Assembly: GCA_016290995.1 (NCBI GenBank)
Contig: JAEEVR010000014.1
Span: 1-64,000, forward strand
Source of the DNA: Treponema sp.
Lineage (GTDB): Bacteria; Spirochaetota; Spirochaetia; Treponematales; Treponemataceae
Direction: 5' to 3'
DNA length: 64,000 bases
Below the pieces are notes generated by a model that was not told where the DNA came from, did not search any database, and worked only from the letters and a program-made list of their open reading frames with translations. Made by a program: the position numbers and the translations under genes. Below are positions 37,602 through 46,191 of the stretch, one piece after another; position 1 is the first letter of the stretch, and each line of letters begins with the position of its first letter.

Positions 37602-38799
37602 TTGATTTTCCTATAATTAAACTTACGTTGCATCCGCCAAATCCAAAAGAGTTTGACATGCAAACGTTTATTTCCTTGTTGAATTTTGTTTCGCGCCCAA
37701 TCAAGTTGAGCCGCGGAAGTTCCGGATCGTAATCGCCGTCGTAAACGTGAAGCGGCAATTTTATTTTGTCCGGCGCCGCTCCGTCATTATTCACGATAGA
37801 ACAGTAGCAAGCCGCAAGCTCCACCGCGCTGGACGCGCCAAGCGTGTGGCCGGTCATCGGCTTTGTGGAACTGCATGGAAGCGCGGCGCAAATTTGTCCA
37901 AAGGCCTCGGAAACGGCCTTGGCCTCCATGCTGTCGTTAAGCTTTGTTCCCGTGCCGTGCAAGTTCACATAATCAATTTTGCTTGCGTCCAAGCCAGACA
38001 CGGCCAAGGCCTCTTTCATCGCGGCCAAGGCGCCGCTTCCGTCAGCCAAGGGAGCGGTCATGTGGCTTGCGTCGGCGCTTTCACCCCAGCCTAAAAGCTC
38101 AACCAGCCCTTTGTCCTTTGACAAAAGAAAAAACGCGGCGCCTTCGCCAAGGGTGATGCCGGAACGAGCCGCGCTAAAGGGGTTTGTCTTTTGGTCGCTC
38201 ACCGCTTCCAAAGAGTCAAAGCCCAACAAAACGGTGTCGCTCGCAACGTCAACGCCGCCGCAAACCGCCGCGTCAACGATTCCCGCTTGTATCAATTGCG
38301 CCGCCTTGATTATCGCGCTCCCGCTTGACGAGCAAGCGGTTGCAAAAACATAAGCCGGCCCCGCAAGGCCAAATTTTTCTTTTGCGTATGAAGCCGGATA
38401 ATCGGCGCTTTGAATCTCAAGCGAATAATTTTTTGGAAAGGCTCCCTTTTCAAAATACTCGCGGTGGCCGGCAACAGAAAATTCCGAACCGTTGTCGCAG
38501 CAGCCTACGCAAACGGCAACGCGGGCGGCGCCGTATTTTTTCTTGGCTGCATTTACAGCCGGCGCGATTTGCTCCAACGCGGCGTCTTCGATTTGAATTA
38601 CGCGCATATCGTAACGGGCCTTTGTTTTTTTGAGCGCTCCGTCATAAATCTTAGCGGCAAAAAAATCGCGTCCAGAATGAGTCTTAACTTTTACAAGCCC
38701 GTCTTGGCTTCCTGTCGTAAGCGTTCTCCAAAAATCGGCGGCGTTGTTTCCAGCCGCGCAGGCGATTCCCGGCTCCGACAAAAAAAGCTTTCCTTTCAC
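37594..38799 (-). CDS. Beta-ketoacyl-ACP synthase (aryl-polyene type), GTG start
   Basis: FATACSSSGSA, NLHGTGTKLNDSMEAKA, CSSTKPMTGHTLGASSAVE. Confidence 0.93.
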   Translation of the reverse strand: MKGKLFLSEPGIACAAGNNAADFWRTLTTGSQDGLVKVKTHSGRDFFAAKIYDGALKKTKARYDMRVIQIEDAALEQIAPAVNAAKKKYGAARVAVCVGCCDNGSEFSVAGHREYFEKGAFPKNYSLEIQSADYPASYAKEKFGLAGPAYVFATACSSSGSAIIKAAQLIQAGIVDAAVCGGVDVASDTVLLGFDSLEAVSDQKTNPFSAARSGITLGEGAAFFLLSKDKGLVELLGWGESADASHMTAPLADGSGALAAMKEALAVSGLDASKIDYVNLHGTGTKLNDSMEAKAVSEAFGQICAALPCSSTKPMTGHTLGASSAVELAACYCSIVNNDGAAPDKIKLPLHVYDGDYDPELPRLNLIGRETKFNKEINVCMSNSFGFGGCNVSLIIGKSNG

Positions 38800-38834
38800 G
38801 TTTGAATTATAACCAATATAGAAGAATTAGTCAA
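38800..38834 (-). promoter_or_regulatory. Consensus promoter of the ketosynthase operon
   Basis: Minus strand TTGACT-17 nt-TATAAT-6 nt-GTG start. Confidence 0.75.
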
Positions 38835-38853
38835 ATTGCGATATAATTGTGCC

Positions 38854-39753
38854 ATGGATTTTTACGAGCTGGATTCTTTTATAAAAGTCGCCGAAACCTT
38901 GCGCTTTTCAAAGGCGGCGGATTTGCGCAACATGAGCCCTTCCGCCCTAAGCCGAATGATCGCCAGGCTTGAGGAAGAAGTCGGCGCTCCCCTTTTGGAC
39001 AGGGACAACCGCAAAGTTCTTTTGACGGAACAGGGCAAAAAATTCTTGGCATTCGCGCGCGACGCGGTGACAAAAAAGCGCGACTTGACGATGGAATTCT
39101 CGCAAGCCAAAGACACGGTAAGCGGAGACCTAAACGTTTACGCCAGCGTCACCGCCTGCTATACAATCCTTCCGCCCTTTATCAAAGAGCTTTCAAAAAA
39201 ATATCCAGCGATCCGCTTGTCGGTTCAAACAGGCGGCGAGTCGGGCGCCTTTAACGCCGTAAAAGAAGGCCGGGTTCATTTGGCCGTAGCGGCGATTCCA
39301 GAAGAAGGAAACGCGGCGATCGAAGCGACCTCTGTAATTAAAACGCCGTTGATTTACGCGGCCAGCGCTGACGGTCCGTGGACAAAACTTTACGGATCGC
39401 CGCAAGACATACTTTCAAGCGCGCCCTTGGTTCTTCCAAAAACCGGCCTTGCCAGAAAACGCTTTGACAAGTGGATTAAGTCTAGAAACGTAAAACCAAG
39501 AATCGCCGCCGAAACTGAGGGCAACGAAGCGCTTTTGGCGATAGCCCAACTAGGATTGGGCATCGCTCTCGTTCCGCGAATAGTTTTGGAGAACGGACCA
39601 TACAAGGGAAAGTTTGTAATCCACGAAGCGGGAAACGCGCTGGGATATTACGACGTCGGCTTTATCCGCAAAAAAGAAATTTCCGGAACGAAAAACGAGC
39701 GAAAAATTTTAACGGCGGTAAACGAAGTTCTTTCCGCTATTCCCGCGCTCTAA
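38854..39753 (+). CDS. LysR-family regulator, IlvY-like (track start 38836)
   Basis: FSKAADLRNMSPSALSRMIARLEEEVGAPLLDRDNRKVLLTEQG; C-terminal half resembles IlvY (EGNEALLAIAQLGLGIALVPRIVLENGP). Confidence 0.87.
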   Translation: MDFYELDSFIKVAETLRFSKAADLRNMSPSALSRMIARLEEEVGAPLLDRDNRKVLLTEQGKKFLAFARDAVTKKRDLTMEFSQAKDTVSGDLNVYASVTACYTILPPFIKELSKKYPAIRLSVQTGGESGAFNAVKEGRVHLAVAAIPEEGNAAIEATSVIKTPLIYAASADGPWTKLYGSPQDILSSAPLVLPKTGLARKRFDKWIKSRNVKPRIAAETEGNEALLAIAQLGLGIALVPRIVLENGPYKGKFVIHEAGNALGYYDVGFIRKKEISGTKNERKILTAVNEVLSAIPAL

Positions 39754-40340
39754 TTTTCTTTGGCAATATCAAGAATAATTTGAACGCACTTGTCGATTCC
39801 AAGCGACGAGGTTGAAAGGCACAAGTCGTAATATTTGCTTACGCCAAATTCCGTGTTTGTGTAATGCGAGCAATATTTTTGGCGGCGCTTGTCAACGATT
39901 TTTATGTCATCCAAAATTTCTTTTTCGGACTTGTCGGGCATCTTTTCTTTTTGCAAGCGCGCCGCCCGCCAGTATTGGTCGGCGTGAATAAAAACGTGCA
40001 AAGAATTGTCGTACTCCGACAAAATGCTGTTGGCGTTTCGGCCTACGATGACGCACTTTCCGCGCTCGCCAAGCTTTCTGATTATTTGCTTTTGCGCCTC
40101 AAACACTCTTTCGTCAAAGGGAGCGCTGTACATGTCAAAGAGGCTTTGGGTAAATCCAAAAAGCGCCGGCGGCTTTTCGTCAAGGCTAAGAGTTCTGGAA
40201 ACGTCGATGTTGGCGTCTCGGGCCGCGCGCAAAATCAATTCCTTGTCGCAGTAGTCCCAGCCCAATTCTCGCGCCAATCGCTCTCCGATCTCGCCGCCGC
40301 CCGCTCCAAATTCTCTGCTTATCGTGATTATCTTTTTCAT
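39750..40340 (-). CDS. Cytidylate kinase-like family protein
   Basis: MKKIITISREFGAGGGEIGERLARELGWDYCDKELI, GKCVIVGRNANSIL. Confidence 0.88.
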   Translation of the reverse strand: MKKIITISREFGAGGGEIGERLARELGWDYCDKELILRAARDANIDVSRTLSLDEKPPALFGFTQSLFDMYSAPFDERVFEAQKQIIRKLGERGKCVIVGRNANSILSEYDNSLHVFIHADQYWRAARLQKEKMPDKSEKEILDDIKIVDKRRQKYCSHYTNTEFGVSKYYDLCLSTSSLGIDKCVQIILDIAKEN

Positions 40341-40347
40341 AAGCGCC

Positions 40348-41091
40348 TCACAAAACCTTGTTCAAGAAGCTAATCGTTCGTTCCTGCTTGGGGTTCTTCA
40401 AAATTTCTTCCGGAGTTCCCTGCTCGATTATGTAGCCGCCGTCCATAAAGACGATGCGGTCGGCGACTTCGCGCGCGAATCCCATTTCGTGGGTAACGAC
40501 AATCATTGTCATTCCGCCTTGAGCGAGCTCTTTCATTACCGCAAGAACTTCGCCGACCATTTCCGGATCAAGCGCGCTTGTGGGCTCGTCAAAAAGCATT
40601 ATCGAAGGATTCATCGCAAGGGCGCGCGCGATGGCAACGCGCTGCTTTTGTCCGCCTGAAAGTTGCTGCGGATAGCTGTGAGCCTTTGAGTCAAGGCCGA
40701 CGCGCTGCAACAATTTCATTCCTGTTTGAAGCGCTTCTTCCTTGGACATCTTTTTAAGCTCGGTCGGAGCGAGCGCGACGTTTTGCAAAACAGTCATATT
40801 GGGGAACAAGTTAAAGTGCTGGAAAACCATTCCGATGTTTTCGCGCGCCTTGTTGATGTTGATTTTTTTGTCGCTGATGTTTTCGCCGTTGACAATGATT
40901 TTTCCGCTGGTGGCTGTTTCCAAACGATTAAGGCAGCGCAAGAATGTTGACTTGCCCGAACCGCTCGGCCCGATCACTACAAGCACTTCTCCTTGCATAA
41001 TGTCAATGTTGATGTCCTTTAAAACTTCAAGCTTTCCAAAAGATTTTTTGAGACCTTCAACATGTATTTTAATTTCTTCGTTATTTGCCAT
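40348..41091 (-). CDS. Polar amino-acid ABC transporter ATP-binding protein (GlnQ-like)
   Basis: [58 protein letters not shown]. Confidence 0.95.
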   Translation of the reverse strand: MANNEEIKIHVEGLKKSFGKLEVLKDINIDIMQGEVLVVIGPSGSGKSTFLRCLNRLETATSGKIIVNGENISDKKININKARENIGMVFQHFNLFPNMTVLQNVALAPTELKKMSKEEALQTGMKLLQRVGLDSKAHSYPQQLSGGQKQRVAIARALAMNPSIMLFDEPTSALDPEMVGEVLAVMKELAQGGMTMIVVTHEMGFAREVADRIVFMDGGYIIEQGTPEEILKNPKQERTISFLNKVL

Positions 41092-41749
41092 TTGCTTTTA
41101 TCCTTCGCTCCAACGCCTTAGCCGCGCGGCTCAATGAAATAATTACGATCATATAAAGGACGCCGACAATCGCCCATGTTTCCAAACTGCGGAAAGTGTT
41201 TCCAGCGATTGTGCGGCCCGTGTTGGTCAATTCGGGATATCCAATTACAGAAAGAATCGAAGTGTCCTTAAGGGTAATGATAAACTGGTTGATGATTGAA
41301 GGAATCATTACGCGAAAAGCTTGCGGCAAAATTACCCGTCGCATGCTGGTTCCGTAACTTAGGCCCAAAGAACGGGCCGCTTCCATCTGTCCCTTGTCGA
41401 TGCTTTCAATTCCGGCGCGGAAAATTTCCGCCATGTAAGCGCCGCAGTTCATGGCCAGCGCTATGGTTCCGGCCTGAAGCGCGGGCAGCCTAAAGTCGTC
41501 AAAAATCATTTTCATTCCCTGGGGAACGCCAAAGTAAATGAAAAAGGCCAAGACGATCAAAGGCACGCCGCGAATCGCGTCAACATAAACCGTTCCGATA
41601 ATGTTTAAAACTTTGTTGCGGCTTACGTTCATCAAGGCGAAAATCAAGCCGATCACCATCGCAAAAAGCAGCGCGAACAGGGCAAGCAAAAGAGTGTTGC
41701 CAAGCGACGCCACTAACATAAAAAAATACATTTTAAATAATTCAAACAT
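41081..41749 (-). CDS. Polar amino-acid ABC transporter permease
   Basis: His/Glu/Gln/Arg-type permease: [56 protein letters not shown]. Confidence 0.94.
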   Translation of the reverse strand: MFELFKMYFFMLVASLGNTLLLALFALLFAMVIGLIFALMNVSRNKVLNIIGTVYVDAIRGVPLIVLAFFIYFGVPQGMKMIFDDFRLPALQAGTIALAMNCGAYMAEIFRAGIESIDKGQMEAARSLGLSYGTSMRRVILPQAFRVMIPSIINQFIITLKDTSILSVIGYPELTNTGRTIAGNTFRSLETWAIVGVLYMIVIISLSRAAKALERRIKANGK

Positions 41750-41763
41750 AATATTTTACGTTC

Positions 41764-42738
41764 CTATTTTTTCCTTGGATCTTCGTCAGGCAAAGGAATT
41801 GAGCAGCAAACTCTAAAGCCAAGGCTTGAGCTCTTTCCGCCCATAGGACTTGCGCTTCTAAAGAAAACATTGCATTGCTCAGTGTCGTCAAGCCAAGAGC
41901 CGCCGCGCTTTACATGAACGCCTGTCATTGTTCCTGGACCAATCGGATTGACTTGGGGCGTTTTGTTGTAATCGCTGTATTCGTCATAAATCCATTCGGC
42001 TACGTTTCCGCACATATCGTAAAGCCCAAGAGAGTTCGGCTTTTTTTCGCAAACGCCGTGCGTTGTGATTTGAGAATTTTCGCCGTACCAAGCGACTTGG
42101 TTTATGTCGTCGGAACCGGAATACAAAAAGGCGTCTTTGTTCTTTCCGCCGCGGGCCGCGTATTCCCATTCCGCCTCTGTCGGAAGCCTAAAGCCTGTGG
42201 CCGAAAGGTCGAAAGTCAGGCGCTTCCATACGGGGCTTGTGTTCTCTATTTGGCTAAAATCGGATGAGCTTCCGATTATGTAGCAAGGCGTCAAGTTGAA
42301 CATTTTGCTCAATTTGTTGCAATAGCGAATCGCGTCGCACCAAGTTACGCTTTCTACCGGATAGTCGCCGCGCAAGAATTTTGAAGGATTTGTTCCCATT
42401 ACATAATAATACTGGTCTTGCGTTATGGGCGCCTCTCCCAATTTAAAGGGGTTGAGCGTAACGCTGTGCGCCAATTCTCCCGTTCCCATAAAGAAGGTTC
42501 CGCCCGATATCGCCACCAAATTTGGAATAGTTTCGGGAATATTGGCCTTTTTCTTGACCTCTTCAACCTTTTCGTACATTTTTCCGCACCAAGGGCAAAA
42601 AATAGCCTCGTCGGTTATGCCTGACATGCAGGTTGGGCAGGGAATCAACTTGTGTGGGTTTTCCACTTGGGTTCCGCAATTTGAGCAAAATTTCGCTCCA
42701 GGAATAAGCGGCGTTCCGCATTTTACGCAATTCATCAT
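41764..42738 (-). CDS. Zinc-ribbon + SUMF1/FGE-fold protein
   Basis: N-terminal CVKCGTPLIPGAKFCSNCGT and CPTCMSG...CPWCG; then FRLPTEAEWEYAARGG, YDMCGNVAEWIYDE, VKRGGSWLDD. Confidence 0.88.
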   Translation of the reverse strand: MMNCVKCGTPLIPGAKFCSNCGTQVENPHKLIPCPTCMSGITDEAIFCPWCGKMYEKVEEVKKKANIPETIPNLVAISGGTFFMGTGELAHSVTLNPFKLGEAPITQDQYYYVMGTNPSKFLRGDYPVESVTWCDAIRYCNKLSKMFNLTPCYIIGSSSDFSQIENTSPVWKRLTFDLSATGFRLPTEAEWEYAARGGKNKDAFLYSGSDDINQVAWYGENSQITTHGVCEKKPNSLGLYDMCGNVAEWIYDEYSDYNKTPQVNPIGPGTMTGVHVKRGGSWLDDTEQCNVFFRSASPMGGKSSSLGFRVCCSIPLPDEDPRKK

Positions 42739-42852
42739 AATAAAATCCTTATTTTATTATTGTATCATATTTTTAATTTTTTTGCACAAAAAATCGACTT
42801 GCTCTTCAAAAAAATTTGTTTTTGGTGTATAATGTAATAAAGAGGAAAAGCA

Positions 42853-43155
42853 ATGGATATCAAGAAAAATAAAAACGGAACCAATGTTGATCTTGCCGTT
42901 TCCGGCCGCTTGGACACGACAACCGCCCCTCAATTGGAAGCTGTTATTAAAGAGATGGCCCAAGGCTCAAAAATAATGAATTTGGACTTGAGCCAAATCG
43001 AATATATGTCGAGCACCGGCTTGCGCGACATTTTGCTTGCCCACAAAATTATGGGCGGCAACGGCGGAAAATTGGTCATCAAGAAGCCGTCCGACTTTGT
43101 AATGCAAGTGCTCGAAGCCACTAGCATGGACAAGCTTTTGAATATAGAAAAATAA
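42853..43155 (+). CDS. STAS-domain anti-sigma factor antagonist
   Basis: SGRLDTTTAPQLEAVIKEM...MNLDLSQIEYMSSTGLRDILLAHK. Confidence 0.9.
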   Translation: MDIKKNKNGTNVDLAVSGRLDTTTAPQLEAVIKEMAQGSKIMNLDLSQIEYMSSTGLRDILLAHKIMGGNGGKLVIKKPSDFVMQVLEATSMDKLLNIEK

Positions 43156-43180
43156 TCGCGCCGCAATAATCACGCTTCAT

Positions 43181-45316
43181 TTATGCGAAGGTTTTTACGA
43201 GCGTCAAAATGTTTTTGCCGTCTTGGCGCTCGTAAGAAACGCTGTCCATAAATTTCTTTGTAAGGTAAATTCCAAATCCGCCCAGCTTGCGCGTTTCAAC
43301 GCTTTCCGTAAAGTCAGGATCTCCCTTGGCAAGCGGGTCAAATTCAATTCCAGAATCCTTAAAGGCCACCGAAATCTTTCGCTCGGCCAACTTTTTGCAA
43401 ACAATCTCAACGTCGCCGCCGTTTTCGTAAGCGTAGTGGCTGATGTTGACAAAAATCTCTTCGACAGCCAAGTCAATTTTGTTGGCCTCATCCGGCGTAA
43501 TGTCTTGCGGCGCGAACGATCGGACAAAGTCCGTGACTCTTTGCAATTCCGCGTCGTCGGCGGCGACCACAAGGTATTTCTCGGAGTCAGTTGACGCGCC
43601 GGCATTAGTTTCCTCGCCGACTTCGTCCAACTCAAACGAAAGAACCGTGATGTCGTCGGCTTGGTCCGCGCCGCCCGCAAAACGCTCGACTTCCTTGTTT
43701 ACAAGTTGGACGGTTTCCTTTGACGAAAGCGCCGCCGTTTTTGCCAACGCTCCCAAAAGAAGGGACTCGCCAAAAAGCGCGCCGTTTTTGTTTTGCGCTT
43801 CGGTGACGCCGTCTGTGTAAATGAAAAGGCGGCTTCCCTTTTTTAGCTGGATTTCGTGCTGAACGTATTTGCTGCCTTCAATCGCGGCAAGCATGATGCC
43901 GCTTTTTTGCTCCAAGAATTTGTAGGAGTCGCCATCGTACAAAACAGGCGGATTGTGGGCGGCGTTGGCAAACTTCATTTGGCCGGTCTTGATGTTCACG
44001 CAGCCAAGCCAGCAAGTTACAAAAAGCCCTTGCTCGTTCTCCGCGCAAAGCTGGTCGTTGACGCGTTCACAGATTTCGCTCGGTTCGTATTCAAGCGTGG
44101 CCTCGTTGCGGATCAGCGCCTTTGCTATTACCATGAACATGGCGGCTGGAACGCCCTTTCCGCTGACGTCTCCCATAACAAGCCAAAGCTTGTCTTTGCC
44201 CGTCCAGAAAAAGTCGTAAAAATCGCCGCCAACTTCCTTGGCTGGAATCATGCTGGCATAAAGCTGAATGCCGTGATGGTCGGGGTAAGGCGAGAAGTTT
44301 TTGGGCAGCATTCCGGCTTGTATGCCGCTGGCTACCGAAAGCTCCGCGCCGATGCGCTCTTTTTCGCTTGTGACGCGCATCAAGTCCTTGATGTAAACTT
44401 GGATGTCGATTCCCATTTTTTCTATTGAGCGGGCGAGCGTTTCAATTTCGTCGTTGGAATGAATCTCCTTAAGCTTGTCCGAAAAATGCGCGTCGTGGCT
44501 GGCAAAGCCGTCCGCTTCTCTTGTAATGCTTACAATCGGCTTTACGAATTTTTTGCTGATGAAAGTTCCAAAGCAAATGAAAAACAAGAGCGAAACGATA
44601 GGCGCGAAAAGCAAGTCCAAACGCACATAGCCGCGCAAAACGGAACTGATTGTTTCAAACTGCTTTTCAACGCAAATGACTCCGACTTTTTTTCCGTTGG
44701 AATCGCGCAAGGCCAGCGAAATGCGCGTCCTGGCTCCGGCATGGGAAAAAATTGAACTGTCGATTTCAAAGCCGCCTTTTTCCATCAAGCGCCTAAAGCG
44801 CGCGGCGGATTCGTTCGACGTGTCCTCCCTGTAGCCTGCGTGATACGGATTGAACTTGTTGCGCAGCTTTGTGTTGACCACGTTAAAGACATATGTCTTG
44901 TACTTGCAGTCCGGCATCTCCGGAATGATGACGTACAAAAAGCTTATGTCAGTGTTCTCGGTAAGGTTGGCAAGCTTTATCAGAGTGTCCTTGTATTCGT
45001 CCGACTTAAGGCCGTCGCGCGCGTATTGCTCCAACTTGTCGCCCTTAAAGTAAGACGCTCCAGTGTAGGCGATTTGCGTCAAAAAAGTGTCATAAGTTTC
45101 GCTAAGAATTTTTCTTACGGCAAAGTAGTCAAACACAACGTTCATAAGAAGGCTTACAAGCGTAAATACGATTATCGCGCCGTTTATTTTTCTTGTTATT
45201 TTTGGCATGACGGAAGACCTCTGGGGTATTATACCACGCCCCCCGCGATTTTGCAAATAGGAACGATATGTCGCGCAACAAAAAAACCGCCCCCAAACGG
45301 AGGCGGCCTTTATCAT
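43181..45316 (-). CDS. Membrane sensor with HAMP, PP2C-type SpoIIE phosphatase and RsbW-like ATPase domains; start probably 45208
   Basis: PAKEVGGDFYDFFWTGKDKLWLVMGDVSGKGVPAAMFM; C-terminal DLAVEEIFVNISHYAYENGGD ... GGFGIYLTKKFMD. Confidence 0.92.
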   Translation of the reverse strand: MIKAASVWGRFFCCATYRSYLQNRGGRGIIPQRSSVMPKITRKINGAIIVFTLVSLLMNVVFDYFAVRKILSETYDTFLTQIAYTGASYFKGDKLEQYARDGLKSDEYKDTLIKLANLTENTDISFLYVIIPEMPDCKYKTYVFNVVNTKLRNKFNPYHAGYREDTSNESAARFRRLMEKGGFEIDSSIFSHAGARTRISLALRDSNGKKVGVICVEKQFETISSVLRGYVRLDLLFAPIVSLLFFICFGTFISKKFVKPIVSITREADGFASHDAHFSDKLKEIHSNDEIETLARSIEKMGIDIQVYIKDLMRVTSEKERIGAELSVASGIQAGMLPKNFSPYPDHHGIQLYASMIPAKEVGGDFYDFFWTGKDKLWLVMGDVSGKGVPAAMFMVIAKALIRNEATLEYEPSEICERVNDQLCAENEQGLFVTCWLGCVNIKTGQMKFANAAHNPPVLYDGDSYKFLEQKSGIMLAAIEGSKYVQHEIQLKKGSRLFIYTDGVTEAQNKNGALFGESLLLGALAKTAALSSKETVQLVNKEVERFAGGADQADDITVLSFELDEVGEETNAGASTDSEKYLVVAADDAELQRVTDFVRSFAPQDITPDEANKIDLAVEEIFVNISHYAYENGGDVEIVCKKLAERKISVAFKDSGIEFDPLAKGDPDFTESVETRKLGGFGIYLTKKFMDSVSYERQDGKNILTLVKTFA
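45281..45308 (-). terminator. Terminator downstream of amino-acid-binding-protein gene
   Basis: Minus strand CCGCCTCCgtttgGGGGCGGTTTTTTTG. Confidence 0.8.
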
Positions 45317-45338
45317 TGTCGGGGTTAACCCGGCAGTT

Positions 45339-46106
45339 TTATTTGAGGTACTTGTCCAAAATCTTCTGGTAAGTTCCGTTGGCGCGGATGTTGGCCAAGC
45401 CCTTGTTGAACATGTCGAGCAATTCCTGGTTCTTGGCGTTCATGATGGCGAATCCGTAGGGGGCGCCTTCGCTTTCCATTTCGGCAGGAATCTTGAGCGG
45501 GAGCTTGGCTTCCTTGATGTTAGAGGCGATGATCGGTGTGTCCTCAACGCAAGCGTCGCTGTTTCCCAAAACTACATCCTGGTACATTGTCGGAGAGTCT
45601 TCGAAAACTGTAACTGAGTAGCCGTATTTTGACTTGAGAGAAAGGGCAAAGTCCATGCCGGCTGTTCCGTTCTTAACGGCAACGTTCTTTCCTTTGAGAT
45701 CCTCAAACTTTTCGATTGAAGAATCTTTGGCTACAACGAAAGTCTGTGTGGCGTTGTAGTAGCCGTCGCTGAAAATCCAGCCTGAATCAATGCGTTCCTG
45801 CTTGATTGTGGCTCCGGCGATCAAACCGTCGGCCTGTCCAACCTGAACGGCGGCAACCGCTCCGTCCCATCCAAGAGACTGCAAGTCGTAGGCAAAGCCC
45901 TGATCTTCGGCAACAGCGGCCAAAAGGTCAACGTCGATTCCAACAAACTGGTTCTTTTCGTTTGTGTACTCAAACGGACGGAAGGCTGTGTCTGTGGCGA
46001 CAATCCAAGTCTTTCCGCCTTTTGCGGCTTTGTTTGATTTTTTAGAGCAAGAAACTGCGCATACAGTCAAAGCGAGCGCGAGCAAAACTGTCAAAATCTT
46101 TTTCAT
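45339..46106 (-). CDS. Polar amino-acid ABC transporter substrate-binding lipoprotein
   Basis: Lipobox TVCAVSCSKK; WIVATDTAFRPFEYTNEKNQFVGIDVDLLAAVAE. Confidence 0.93.
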   Translation of the reverse strand: MKKILTVLLALALTVCAVSCSKKSNKAAKGGKTWIVATDTAFRPFEYTNEKNQFVGIDVDLLAAVAEDQGFAYDLQSLGWDGAVAAVQVGQADGLIAGATIKQERIDSGWIFSDGYYNATQTFVVAKDSSIEKFEDLKGKNVAVKNGTAGMDFALSLKSKYGYSVTVFEDSPTMYQDVVLGNSDACVEDTPIIASNIKEAKLPLKIPAEMESEGAPYGFAIMNAKNQELLDMFNKGLANIRANGTYQKILDKYLK

Positions 46107-46191
46107 AGTTTTCTCCTATATTTTTAAGTTTCTATGATATTAGTTATATTAAAGAATTGTGTCAAGGCAAAAAGCGCGCTACAATGGAGAA

